Shown: piece after piece, positions 9,577-18,947 of the stretch
Numbering within the stretch: the stretch's first letter is position 1
Layout: each line of letters starts with the position of its first letter
Source: Saccharolobus caldissimus
GTDB lineage: Archaea; Thermoproteota; Thermoprotei_A; Sulfolobales; Sulfolobaceae
Reading direction: 5' to 3'
Length of the DNA: 64,000 bases
Assembly (NCBI RefSeq): GCF_020886315.1
Contig: NZ_AP025226.1
Span: forward strand, 894,001-958,000
Notes under the pieces: model-generated
The model's input: only the letters and a program-made list of their open reading frames with translations
Database searches by the model: none
What the model was told of the DNA's origin: nothing
Translations under genes and position numbers: made by a program

Positions 9577-10950
9577 ATGGAAGATCTTCAGAAAGTTTAT
9601 GAATCCTTAAAATACCCCTATGTGGAGGTGAGAAAGCAAGCGTTCTCATCTTATGAAATGTATTTTCTTAATGGCAAATTAATGGGATCATTTAAATTTA
9701 AGGATGTAGGATATGCAGCAAGATATTATAAAAACGGTTTACTATATTTTACTTCCTCTAATAATATTGAGGATTTAAAGAGTAATAAAGAATATAACGT
9801 AACTGGATGGGAAGGAAATTTTGATAATACTGAGCCTAAAGACGGTAAATATGAGGTTAAGGAAACAAAGCCCTTTGATTTAATGAGCGTTGATGAGAAA
9901 ATAAACTATTTTAAAAACTTATATAATACTGTCAAGGAAATCCCCTCTGTAATTAATGTTTCGTTATACTATAGCGAAAGTGTGGAGGAAAAAGAGATAA
10001 TAGTTAATGGTGCTAATATTATCGGAAGAGTACCTAGGCTCTATGTTGGTATACACTTAGTTATAAAAGAGAACAACAGAATTGCAACTGCCTCATATGA
10101 GCTGGGTGGAAGTGGAGGTCTTGAAGTGTTAGATAGGATGAATCTTAATGAGTTTTTATTAGATAAAGCTAAGGCAGTTACGGATGTTTTGGTTAAGGGT
10201 AAATCATTTGGTGAAAAAACCACTGATGTAATTTTAAGTAATATGTTGGCTGGTATAATGGCTCATGAATCTGTTGGGCATCCGTTTGAGGCAGATAGAA
10301 TATTAGGAAGGGAATTTGCTCAAGCTGGATTAAGTTATTTAGCATATATGAATAACGGTAAGATAGGCAGTGATGTAGTTAATGTGATTGATGATCCTAC
10401 TATTCCTGGTAGTGGCGGATATTTTATGATAGATGACGAAGGAACACAAGCTAGACCTAAGTACTTAATTAAAGAAGGATATGTTAATGAATATTTACAC
10501 GATAGATTCTCAGCAGGCAAATTTAACGTAAAAAGTAACGGTTCTGCTAGAGCCTCTAGCTTCGATAGGGAGCCTCTAGTAAGAATGTCTAATACTTTCT
10601 TTAAACCTGGAAATATGAGTTTTGAGGAATTATTAGAGGATATTAAGGAAGGAGTTTACATTAAGACCTATATGGAGTGGAATATTGACGATTTAAGGTT
10701 AGGTCAAAGATACGTAGGATTAGAAGCGTACGAAATCAAAAACGGTGAAATAGGAGATCCAGTTTTATTTCCAGTACTTCAAGGTAAAACGCCGGATTTA
10801 TTAAAGGCAATTGACGCGGTAGATAATACTTTAGTATTTTATCCTGCCTTATGCGGTAAAGGAGATCCAGATCAGGCTATACCGGTTTGGCTAGGTGGGC
10901 CTAATATGAGGTTAAGAAATGTTAAGATTAAGGTGATGGGTAATGAATGA
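9577..10950 (+). CDS. tldD: TldD-type metalloprotease subunit
   Basis: Catalytic subunit of the TldD/TldE (PmbA) zinc protease, which in bacteria degrades unfolded peptides and trims microcins. The metal-binding motif HESVGH is at about residues 230-235, embedded in the conserved GIMAHESVGHPFEADR block, and downstream conserved stretches (GSGGYFMIDDEGT, GSARASSFDREPLVRM) are present. The 457-residue length is typical. A TATA-like box at about 9549-9559 and a purine-rich GAGGTG at 9560-9565 precede the ATG. It overlaps the TldE gene by 8 bases, so both subunits are made together. Its natural substrate in archaea is unknown. Confidence 0.93.
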   Translation: MEDLQKVYESLKYPYVEVRKQAFSSYEMYFLNGKLMGSFKFKDVGYAARYYKNGLLYFTSSNNIEDLKSNKEYNVTGWEGNFDNTEPKDGKYEVKETKPFDLMSVDEKINYFKNLYNTVKEIPSVINVSLYYSESVEEKEIIVNGANIIGRVPRLYVGIHLVIKENNRIATASYELGGSGGLEVLDRMNLNEFLLDKAKAVTDVLVKGKSFGEKTTDVILSNMLAGIMAHESVGHPFEADRILGREFAQAGLSYLAYMNNGKIGSDVVNVIDDPTIPGSGGYFMIDDEGTQARPKYLIKEGYVNEYLHDRFSAGKFNVKSNGSARASSFDREPLVRMSNTFFKPGNMSFEELLEDIKEGVYIKTYMEWNIDDLRLGQRYVGLEAYEIKNGEIGDPVLFPVLQGKTPDLLKAIDAVDNTLVFYPALCGKGDPDQAIPVWLGGPNMRLRNVKIKVMGNE

Positions 10951-12169
10951 CGAGATGGTAAAGTATGTTGAGCAATTAAAGGGAGAAGAGACTGGCCTTC
11001 TTAGATATAAAATAAGAAGAATTATCATAAAGATAGTAGATTCTAAAATAGCAACGATACAAAGACTAAATAATGAATATTACTTCTTAACTATTAAAAA
11101 GGATAATTTAGGATTTATGGGAAGATTATTTAATCTAGAGGATAAACCTCAGTTTGTCCCAGTCGACTACTATCCAATAATGTCTCAAAATGAGAGGGAA
11201 TACAAATTAATTAGACGAGGGAATATTTCCAATTTATTTGAGGATTTATCTCCTCTTCTCAATTTAATAGAATCAGAATACCCCTTACACGGTGTAATAT
11301 CAATAGATGATGTAGAGAGGGCACTGGTGACATCTAAAGGCTTTAACGGTTTAGAGAATAATCAAAGTATTAGTGGATACTTTAGAGCTAAAAATAAAGA
11401 GTATAGTGGCCAGTGGGCTTTCTCGTCAACTCAATTCTCAACTTCTTTAATTAAAGATGCAATAAAGAAGGCAAATGAATTAGCATCAATTACTGGAAGC
11501 TACGAGATTTCTGAGGGTAAATATGATGTAGTGCTATCTCCATTAGTTATGGGTAATTTAATGGAAAGTTTAGCACGTATGGCTTCTGGATTTTCAATAA
11601 TTTCTGGGATGTCAATGTTAAAACCTGGTGAAAAAGTTGGCTCAGATAAATTTACATTATTAGATACTCCTAGGGAGGACAGGCCTAACTCATGGGGATT
11701 TGATGATGAAGGTACTTTCACGTATAATAAGGCTATAATAGAAGAAGGAGTATTCACAACACCGTTGTTAAATAATGAATTGTCACCTATATTTAAGAGT
11801 AAGACCACAGCTAATGCTGGTTGGATTTATCCTACTGCGTGGAATTTAGAAGTTAAGGAAGGAGATATTAGTTATGAGTCTTTGCTTTCAGGTAACGTAA
11901 TCTTTATCAATAACGTTTGGTATACTAGGTTCCAAAACTATGCCGAGGGAGATTTCTCAACTGTTGCCAGAGATGCAACCGTAGTTTATAAAGACGGAAA
12001 GCCTGTGGGAATTGCTGGGAGGGTGAGAATAGCTGATAATTTAAAAAGAATATTAATGAATATAGTAGAGATATCAAAAGAGAGGTATTCAGTAAGATGG
12101 TGGGACGCGCCAATGCAGGGTGTATATCCCTATGTGTTAGTTAAGGATGTGAAGTTAACTATAGCGTGA
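10943..12169 (+). CDS. tldE: TldE/PmbA-type partner of the TldD protease
   Basis: Non-catalytic partner subunit: it shares the TldD/PmbA fold (YDVVLSPLVMGNLMESLARM, followed by GFDDEGT and a conserved C-terminal barrel) but lacks the HExxxH zinc motif present in the neighbour. Length 408 residues. The start ATG lies inside the end of tldD, so translation is coupled. Known heterodimers of this family need both proteins for proteolysis. The stop codon is immediately followed by a box C/D guide RNA, which may be cut out of the same transcript. Confidence 0.92.
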   Translation: MNDEMVKYVEQLKGEETGLLRYKIRRIIIKIVDSKIATIQRLNNEYYFLTIKKDNLGFMGRLFNLEDKPQFVPVDYYPIMSQNEREYKLIRRGNISNLFEDLSPLLNLIESEYPLHGVISIDDVERALVTSKGFNGLENNQSISGYFRAKNKEYSGQWAFSSTQFSTSLIKDAIKKANELASITGSYEISEGKYDVVLSPLVMGNLMESLARMASGFSIISGMSMLKPGEKVGSDKFTLLDTPREDRPNSWGFDDEGTFTYNKAIIEEGVFTTPLLNNELSPIFKSKTTANAGWIYPTAWNLEVKEGDISYESLLSGNVIFINNVWYTRFQNYAEGDFSTVARDATVVYKDGKPVGIAGRVRIADNLKRILMNIVEISKERYSVRWWDAPMQGVYPYVLVKDVKLTIA

Positions 12170-12225
12170 GGGGATGATGAACCGTGTTTCAGCTTATTGG
12201 TGAAGAAAATCGTTGTGCTGAAATA
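12170..12225 (+). ncRNA. Box C/D guide RNA candidate (predicted 23S rRNA 2'-O-methylation guide)
   Basis: Box C ATGATGA at 12174-12180, a 12-base guide ACCGTGTTTCAG, weak D' box CTTA at 12193-12196, C' box GTGAAGA at 12200-12206, an 11-base guide AAATCGTTGTG and D box CTGA at 12218-12221. The spacing is canonical for archaeal sRNAs. The first guide complements CTGAAACACGG, which resembles the nearly universal large-subunit rRNA stretch TTGAAACACGGACC as I remember it; the predicted methylated base is the second A of GAAAC. It begins one base after the tldE stop, so it may be processed from that mRNA. Confidence 0.72.
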
Positions 12226-12277
12226 ATTTATTTTCAAAACCTTTACTATTTAGGTTCAAAAACCTTATCTAATTGAA

Positions 12278-13852
12278 CTATTTGTTAAAAAACTGTTCCA
12301 TATCTTGAGAATAATATCCCTTTCGTAAAGATCCTTTCAATTCTTTCTGATATTTTGGAATAACCCAAAATACCATTAATGGTAAGTAAATTAACCCAGA
12401 TAGTATGAATGATATGACCCAAGCATTATCTAATATTACACTTTCTCCAGGATAAGGCAGGTAAATTATCGCAGTAACTATTATAAATGTTATGATAGCA
12501 GCTGGATTTATTCCGTGCCAATATCTAAACTTTCCATTACTTATAAATATATCAGCTAGATCTATTTTAAATCTCCTAATTACAGCGTAATCAAATATAA
12601 TTATCCCCTCAACGCTTCCGAGAAGACCACCGTAAGTTAAGAGCCAATTCTGTATATAAGAATAAGCGTTACTGTAATAACTCCACGCACCTAAAGCTAC
12701 TCCAATAACTACTAATATTAAAGATCCTTTAAACCATGTTAGATATCTAGGTAAAGTATTAGAAAAATCATATGCAGGACCCACTGCATTAGCGAATACA
12801 TTTACGAGAAACGTTGCTAGTACGAAAGTAAAAAGTACGAAAACGTTCAGAGGTACAGCCATATGTAATGTAACCAAAACTATAGGGTCCCACAATGCAA
12901 TTCCGTAAAGTTTATAGGAAGCAGCAGTAGTCATGGTAGCCATTATTGCCACGAACAGCATTAGCAAGGGCATAGGTATTTGTCCCACAGCCTGAGAAAA
13001 CTGTGATTTAGCAAACCTCGTATAATCAGGCATCGATAAAGCCATGGTAGCCCAAAAAGCTATATTTGCGTTCAGAAATCCTAAAATGGAAAGTAAAGAT
13101 GCAGAGGAATTAGCAGATATTGTGAAAATATTAACGTTCCAGCCTACTTCAGTCATAAAATATATCCATGTAGTGAGATATCCTAATAGTATTATTGGCC
13201 CTCCTATTCTAGCTAGCCATTTCAATAGAGGCTGTGACTTTTTTATAGGAGAGAAATAGAAGATTATAATCTGTAGAATTATAATAGAGACAAAAGTTCC
13301 CCAAAAAATTTGCGGAAAAGTACGACTAAGTATAAATGGATAGTCAGTGAAATGAGTTACTGCGTAACTTATTATATCTATTTTTCCAGTAAAAATAGTA
13401 TACATAGCAGTTATAGCTTCAGTTATTATATAACTCTCTATTCCCCACCACCCAGCTCCTATTACTGCCCTTATCCAACTCGGAAATAAAGCCCCATATA
13501 TTCCCCATCTTGACCTAGTTAATTGTGGTTCTGCTAATCCATATCTAGCTCCGCCATGGGATTGTATTAACATTGGGATGAGAACTATCAAATTTCCCAG
13601 AAATACGATAATAATTGACTGTAAGATATTAAGTCCGAATACTAATCCCACACTGGCTAAAGTCCAACTTGGTATTATAAATACCATTGAAACCCAAATT
13701 AGAAAATACGTTAATGCTCCCCAGTTTCTATTCTTAACGGGTATTGGGTGAATATCTGAATTCCATAGCATACTCTCTTGTGGAAATGTTTCAAGTAATT
13801 CGAACTGTCCTCTATCTGGGTAATATTTAACCTTTAACCTATTGCTTTCCAT
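12278..13852 (-). CDS. NCS1-family nucleobase/allantoin-type cation symporter
   Basis: Twelve-segment membrane transporter of 524 residues. The N-terminal block (VPVKNRNWGALTYFLIWVSM) and the following GGARYGLAEPQLTRSRWGIYGALFPSWIR are characteristic of the NCS1 family (cytosine, purine, uracil, allantoin, hydantoin or thiamine transport). Conserved GWWGIESYIITEA lies in segment 3. It stands alone, transcribed toward the guide RNA, with a TATA-like region around 13870-13885 upstream of its ATG. Substrate cannot be assigned from sequence, because NCS1 specificity depends on a few residues. Confidence 0.88.
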   Translation of the reverse strand: MESNRLKVKYYPDRGQFELLETFPQESMLWNSDIHPIPVKNRNWGALTYFLIWVSMVFIIPSWTLASVGLVFGLNILQSIIIVFLGNLIVLIPMLIQSHGGARYGLAEPQLTRSRWGIYGALFPSWIRAVIGAGWWGIESYIITEAITAMYTIFTGKIDIISYAVTHFTDYPFILSRTFPQIFWGTFVSIIILQIIIFYFSPIKKSQPLLKWLARIGGPIILLGYLTTWIYFMTEVGWNVNIFTISANSSASLLSILGFLNANIAFWATMALSMPDYTRFAKSQFSQAVGQIPMPLLMLFVAIMATMTTAASYKLYGIALWDPIVLVTLHMAVPLNVFVLFTFVLATFLVNVFANAVGPAYDFSNTLPRYLTWFKGSLILVVIGVALGAWSYYSNAYSYIQNWLLTYGGLLGSVEGIIIFDYAVIRRFKIDLADIFISNGKFRYWHGINPAAIITFIIVTAIIYLPYPGESVILDNAWVISFILSGLIYLPLMVFWVIPKYQKELKGSLRKGYYSQDMEQFFNK

Positions 13853-13985
13853 TTGATAGAAGTAGTAAAAGTATACTACTTATATAGTTTTCTATTGTAG
13901 GATTTAGGTATTTTCATAATAAATACTTATTCCAGATTTTTACACTGTTATTTGGAGGAAAAATTTATACTTTAATTTTAAATAC

Positions 13986-14798
13986 ATGCATGGTGAGCTT
14001 TTGCTTTTAGACGTAGAATCTAACGAAGATCTTGAACTAATAAAGAATTCATTAAATGAACTATTAATCAGAGAGTGGTCGTCATTTGGTGCTAAAAAGC
14101 ATGAAGTAAGTAGGGAAAAAATATTAGATCTTTTTAATAAATTTAAAGAATTAGGAGTGTTTCAGTTTATTAGGGAGACCAGCTTAACTAACGCTCTAAT
14201 AATAAATGAGCTATTGGGGGAAAATCTCCTCCCTGGAATAATAGCTACAACTGCCATGTTAGGTGTTGAATCGCCCGCTACCCTAGGGTTTAACTATGTC
14301 CCAGAGGCTGATAAGGCTGAAATAATACTCAGTCCTAAGGGAATTGCATATAAGGATGAAGTGGAATTAATAGAAGTCAACTCACCAGATCCATCAATTA
14401 AAATGTTTAAAATAATAAATGGGAATTGGAAAGCATCTGACTTAGATTTTAATAAAGCCATGCTCATGGCTTCAGCACAAATAATAGGCCACGGGATCGC
14501 TTGCATGAAGGAGGCAATAGAATATGCTAAGACTAGAACGACATTCGGCAAGCCTATAGGTTCTTATCAAGCTATAAAACACAGAATAGTAGATGATGTA
14601 ATAAGCTTAGAGTTAGTTAGATCAAGATATTTAAGCAATCCTAAAGATGTGCAAAGTATCTTTAAACACGCTTATAGAAAGGCGCTAAAGTCCATTTTAG
14701 ATTCCATACAGATTCATGGAGGGATAGGATTTACAGCAGATTTAGATCTTCATTTACATTTAAAAAGAGTTATAGCTTTGGAGAAGATTTTTCATTAA
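13986..14798 (+). CDS. Short acyl-CoA dehydrogenase-like protein
   Basis: 270 residues, about 100 shorter than a normal acyl-CoA dehydrogenase. The C-terminal four-helix domain is clear: EYAKTRTTFGKPIGSYQAIK and IQIHGGIGFTADLDLHLHLKR. The N-terminal part is eroded and the beta-barrel middle is reduced. Such short proteins form mixed complexes with a longer dehydrogenase in some bacterial steroid and side-chain degradation systems. The longer partner could be the gene at 15271-16359. It converges with the MaoC gene, four bases apart. Role: subunit of a FAD-linked acyl-CoA oxidation enzyme, substrate unknown. Confidence 0.8.
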   Translation: MHGELLLLDVESNEDLELIKNSLNELLIREWSSFGAKKHEVSREKILDLFNKFKELGVFQFIRETSLTNALIINELLGENLLPGIIATTAMLGVESPATLGFNYVPEADKAEIILSPKGIAYKDEVELIEVNSPDPSIKMFKIINGNWKASDLDFNKAMLMASAQIIGHGIACMKEAIEYAKTRTTFGKPIGSYQAIKHRIVDDVISLELVRSRYLSNPKDVQSIFKHAYRKALKSILDSIQIHGGIGFTADLDLHLHLKRVIALEKIFH

Positions 14799-14801
14799 TT
14801 T

Positions 14802-15236
14802 TCATACTTTTTTACTACAAACTATCTCCATTTTTATACTCATTACCTCTTCTCCTAATTGGTTTACAGTTCTTATACTTAAATAAACTCTACCATCCTT
14901 TTCCCTCTCCTTTTTATCCGTAACCTCTACTATTGCCTTAATGGTATCGCCTATTTTAACGGGTCTCTTTGCCTCCATTTCTAATTTAGTTAATGCAACG
15001 AAACCCTCACCAAAAGGATCTACTGGCAATTGATAAGTTAAACCTACTGCGATCGAGGCAGTCAGCAGCCCAGGTACTATCCTACTTTTAAATCTAGTCT
15101 TTTTTCCATATTCCTCATCTAGAAATAGCGGGTTTAAAGCCCCTGTTATTCCAGTGAAAATTACTACATCTGCTTCAGTTACAGTTCTACCTTTACTCTC
15201 CCACTTTTGGCCTATTTGAAAGTCTTCGAAATACAT
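14802..15236 (-). CDS. MaoC-type enoyl-CoA hydratase / acyl dehydratase
   Basis: 144-residue hot-dog fold protein. The block GRTVTEADVVIFTGITGALNPLF includes the Asp and the His-like region of the MaoC hydratase motif, here with N instead of the common H in 'NPLH', and the later GLLTASIAVGLTYQLP helix follows. MaoC hydratases add water to the enoyl-CoA formed by acyl-CoA dehydrogenases, which fits its neighbours on both sides. The gene follows the dehydrogenase at 15271 by 34 bases on the same strand, so they are likely one operon. Confidence 0.88.
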   Translation of the reverse strand: MYFEDFQIGQKWESKGRTVTEADVVIFTGITGALNPLFLDEEYGKKTRFKSRIVPGLLTASIAVGLTYQLPVDPFGEGFVALTKLEMEAKRPVKIGDTIKAIVEVTDKKEREKDGRVYLSIRTVNQLGEEVMSIKMEIVCSKKV

Positions 15237-15270
15237 GTGTATAAGATAATTATTGTATATTAAAAATTAA

Positions 15271-16359
15271 TTATTTAGGTAATTTAAGGACTCTCTCTCC
15301 TATTAAATTCCTTAATATTTCTGAAGTCCCCCCAGCTATGGTTCTACCTCTTGATGCTAACATCCCGAGATACCACTTTTCCTTCATTATCGTCTCTAGA
15401 TCATAATTAGAGACTGCAATCTCATATATCTTTTGAAGTAATTCAGATGAGACTAATTTCAAGATAGCTCCCTCAACATCTACGTCCTCGCCTTTCCTAA
15501 GCTTTACTAATAGTCTTCTATAAAAAGCCTCTAATCCCTCTAAATCATCTCTTAGTTCTTCCAGTCCGCTAATGTCCTTCAATCTCTCTAATGCTATCTT
15601 CGATGTAAATAACATCGTGATCCCTAATGTAAATCTTTCATGATTTAGGACGGTCATCGCTACTTTCCATCCATCTCCTATTTTGCCTATTACGTTCTCT
15701 TTAGGTACCTTGACGTTATTAAAGTATACAGTATTAAAATCGCTCTTACCAGTCATTTGGTGTATAGGTGAAACCTTAATTCCTTCCTGCTTCATATCTA
15801 CTATTAGCATGGTAAGACCATTATACCTATCTTCACCGGTCCTAGCTAAAAGTATCATATAATTTGCTAAATGAGCATAACTGCTCCAGATCTTCTGCCC
15901 GTTAACGACAAAATATTCCCCTTTCTCCTCAGCCCTTGTCTTTATTGAGGCTAAGTCTGAACCCGCTTGAGGTTCGGAAAAACCTTGACACCAAATGTCC
16001 TCTGCTTTTAATATTCTAGGTAAATATTTTCTTTTCTGATCTTCATTTCCATGTTTAAGTATTGCCGGAGCAGCAACCATTAATCCAATTGAGCCCAAAC
16101 TCCTTCCATAAGGTAAACCTGCCCTTATGAATTCCTCATAAGCTATAACCTCATAAATGGGGTCTAATCCTTGTCCGCCATATTCTTTAGGCCACGTAAT
16201 CCCTAAATAACCAGCATTATAGAGTTTTCTCTGCCATTCTCTTAATAAATCATAATTGTCAAATTCCACAGTCTCAAATAATATCTTCCCTTTAGGCACA
16301 TCTTTAGAATTCCTCTCTATCCATTCCCTTAATCTCTGTCTGAACTCATCTTCATTCAA
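15271..16359 (-). CDS. Acyl-CoA dehydrogenase
   Basis: FAD enzyme of 362 residues oxidising acyl-CoA to enoyl-CoA. The flavin-binding blocks WCQGFSEPQAGSDLASIKT and GQKIWSSYAHLANYMILLAR are intact, as is the C-terminal GRTIAGGTSEILRNLIGERVL. The position that carries the catalytic Glu in many family members (YEGT) reads AGGT here, a pattern seen in dehydrogenases whose base lies elsewhere or in a partner subunit. Together with the short relative at 13986 this suggests a mixed complex. Upstream promoter region has a TATAAAAAT-like stretch near 16393. Confidence 0.9.
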   Translation of the reverse strand: MNEDEFRQRLREWIERNSKDVPKGKILFETVEFDNYDLLREWQRKLYNAGYLGITWPKEYGGQGLDPIYEVIAYEEFIRAGLPYGRSLGSIGLMVAAPAILKHGNEDQKRKYLPRILKAEDIWCQGFSEPQAGSDLASIKTRAEEKGEYFVVNGQKIWSSYAHLANYMILLARTGEDRYNGLTMLIVDMKQEGIKVSPIHQMTGKSDFNTVYFNNVKVPKENVIGKIGDGWKVAMTVLNHERFTLGITMLFTSKIALERLKDISGLEELRDDLEGLEAFYRRLLVKLRKGEDVDVEGAILKLVSSELLQKIYEIAVSNYDLETIMKEKWYLGMLASRGRTIAGGTSEILRNLIGERVLKLPK

Positions 16360-16676
16360 ACTAAATCACAATTTACTTTTACCTAAAAAGCTTATAAAAA
16401 TACATAAGTTATCATAAAAGAGCATGAGTATGTATAGTACTCTCGATAATTTAGTATAATAAATTCATATACTTAATGGGAGAGATTTGAAGAATTTAAC
16501 TAAATTTGAAATAAATGGAATTATTGATTTCATGTAGAATATTTAAATGGTACTGTCATATATTTTATAGCAATATTGATTTTTTTGAATTTTTTATAAA
16601 TTTAAAAAATCAGTAATTATTTTCATGTTAAGCTATAATATAAGGTAGTTAACATAATTTGAAAATATCTTGCATG

Positions 16677-17291
16677 TTATTTAGTCTCAATTTTCTCTAT
16701 TTTCCCTGTCCTTAAATATATTGTTTTATCACATGATTCTTTGAGCAGAAGATCATGAGAAGCGAAAATTACTGTACCAATGTACTCTCTTATTCTATCC
16801 TTGACTATTTTAGAATTTTCTATATCTAAATTAGATGTAGGCTCGTCAAGCAATAGTAATTTGGCCTCGGAAGAGAAGGCTAAAGCTAATTTAAATAACC
16901 TTCTCTGACCAGAACTTAGTTGGTAAGGTTTCTTATAAAGAGGTAAATCGAATTTATTAATAAGTTCCTCTGTTTTATTTACATTAAAATGCCTTAATGA
17001 GGTTATAAACTTTAAGTTTTCTTTTAAACTAGCATTTTCTAGAAATATCAAGTATTCCTCTAGCATTTACATTTCACTTTTTCTCAGTTCTACACTTGGA
17101 TTCTTATTAAATACCCTTATGTATCCAGAATCTGGCTTTAGTACACCATAAATTAGATATAGTAAAGTAGTCTTGTCAGAACCATTTGGACCTTGAATTA
17201 AAACTTTCTCTCCTTCATTTACACTGAAATTTACTTTTAGCTCAAAATTTTTAAATTTCTTAAAAACATCTACTTTAACAATCTCACTCAA
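16677..17291 (-). pseudogene. Broken ABC transporter ATP-binding protein
   Basis: One reading frame split by an in-frame TAA at 17067-17069. The 5' part (TTG start at 17291) has Walker A GPNGSDKTT, with Asp replacing the essential Gly. The 3' part keeps the signature LSSGQ and Walker B LLLLDEPTSNLD and ends with SHDLLLKES. The stop falls in the Q-loop region. Reading across it gives a continuous protein of about 204 residues. Both the stop and the Walker A change predict loss of ATPase activity. It forms one unit with the broken permease upstream. Confidence 0.85.
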
Positions 17292-18371
17292 TACTTCTCA
17301 CCTTTAGGAATTTGTGCTGATTACTGTAAGCAGAAAACACTGTATAGTACTCAATTAAAATAGAAGATACTAATAATCCAACTAGTCTAGCTATGAATGG
17401 ATAGACGACCGATAAAGGATACCAGTAGACATCGTATAAATAATAATAACCTATATAATGGAATTATACCTATTACCAGAAACGGTAATATTAGCAGCTT
17501 AAAACTTCTCTTCTCGTCAACTCCATTAATTATGAATAGTGCTAGAACGTTTGAAAATCTACTTCTAATTCTAAATATGAGGAGTAATGAAATCAGAAGG
17601 TAAATGGTTTCGACTATTTCTGAGGTAGTCCTTAATGAGTTAAGCTGAAAGTACGAAAATGTAAACGAGGAGCCAAATCGAGTTACAGAATACCAGTCTG
17701 AAAGCGGTAAACCTTCGTATTTTGTATTAGATAAGAAAGCTTTGAATTCATTTAAAGCAGTATAGTTATCTTTAAGAATTATAACATTACCTAATTGAGT
17801 TTATAGCGTAGTTTATATTAGTTAAAGGTAAGATAGCAAATCCGTCTGCGGAAAAGAACGAGTTGTATAGTATTCCAACAACTCTTAAACTTATGATATT
17901 TTTTCCTATATATACACTAACGTTCTCACCTAACTGAAGATTAAGCTAATTCATTTTACCAGCTACTAAATATACTCCATATTCTGGATATTTACCCATT
18001 GCAATCATAGAGGAAATAGGAAATATTTTCTTAACCAAACTTAAATTATTTATTACAATAGCCTCAACTGTAGCTCCACCATATCTAGCCCCTATATAAA
18101 TGTATCCAAAAGGTGCTAAAGAATTATTACCGAAGAGCTTTTCTAACTGATTTATTACTAAAGTATTGTTATTACCGGCCATACTTACCACAGATAGATT
18201 GCTATAGCTCGTTGCTCTAACTTGATATATAGTTAGGGCACTAAATGAGGCAAAAAAGAAAAGGTGCAAGATTGAGAGAAATAATAAAAGAATTAATAAA
18301 AATATTGCTAAATCTCTTATACTGCTTCTTGTTAAGAATTGTTTAAAAATAGATTTAAGCATATTTAGCAC
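17284..18371 (-). pseudogene. Broken ABC transporter permease
   Basis: Starts at GTG 18371 (or ATG 18362) with a membrane segment (FLLILLLFLSILHLFFFASF) followed by an extracytoplasmic domain. An in-frame TAG sits at 17946-17948; reading on in the same frame continues sensible protein (LQLGENVSVYIGKN). Further frame changes are needed near 17800 and 17455, after which hydrophobic segments follow (ETIYLLISLLLIF, LVGLLVSSILIEYY) to a stop at 17284-17286. The end overlaps the ATPase start by 8 bases, as in an operon. Restored length is about 360 residues. Confidence 0.8.
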
Positions 18372-18403
18372 CTAATATATTTTAATTAGATTGGGAAAAA
18401 GAT

Positions 18404-18543
18404 TTATGCCGTAGAGCCTATAGCAACACTTCCACTAGACCATGCGAAATAAGGGTTATTCTCAAAAGCTAATGTGATTATAGAGATTATAGGTACTGTT
18501 ATAGCCAATAATATCACAGCTTTTAGAACTAACTTTTCCCCAT
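18404..18543 (-). pseudogene. Small hydrophobic peptide gene with a one-base deletion
   Basis: An ATG at 18541-18543 follows a TATA-like TTATAAAT by about 25 bases, as in leaderless Sulfolobus genes. As written the frame stops after four codons. Adding one A to the A-run at 18534-18537 gives 46 residues: a basic start (MGKK), a hydrophobic core (AVILLAITVPIISIITLA) and a polar tail (FENNPYFAWSSGSVAIGSTA). It lies just upstream of the broken ABC permease and ATPase and may have been their exported peptide or a small membrane partner. Not detectable as an ordinary open frame. Confidence 0.55.
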
Positions 18544-18689
18544 TTTATACCGCTATATTAAGTCATGATTTATAATTTTTTTAACTTTCATAATACTTAA
18601 TAAGATAGATTTAAAGTCAGAAATCTATCCTTATAAATCTAGTCTTAACTATATTGATACTATAGGTAGTTTTATTTTAGCCTTAATGA

Positions 18690-18841
18690 ATCCTTATAAT
18701 ACTCATCATTTAGATAAGCTCGTTAAGAGAACTATTAAGGCTGTTAATAGGAGTTTGAAGATTATCAAATATTCTCTCGCCCTAAGTCTTATAATAGAGA
18801 AAGTTAATTCTTGAATTCGTAACATAATGACGACAATATCA
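18690..18841 (+). mobile_element. Relic of an IS1-family element, 3' end
   Basis: Plus-strand translation reads DKLVKRTIKAVNRSLKIIKYSLAL, matching the C-terminus of the intact IS1-type transposase at 43628-44362 (RATKAVNRSISMIKYSIALV). The block ends in TAATGACGACAATATC, one or two changes from the terminal repeat TAATGACGACACTATC of the live element. The 5' part of the element is gone or unrecognisable. Confidence 0.75.
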
Positions 18842-18947
18842 AGGGATTAGAAGTAAATAGTAGCTACGTAAAAATATCACAGATTACTAGGCAAATTATT
18901 ATTATTTAATAATTAATCAAAAATTTTTATAATAACTAGATCTTTAA

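Noticed and set aside
16443-16676. Possible small gene or repeat between dehydrogenase and broken ABC gene
   Set aside because: Only short frames and plain AT-rich sequence; nothing repeated.
17397-17603. 68-codon plus-strand frame
   Set aside because: Antisense to the broken permease, no protein-like pattern.
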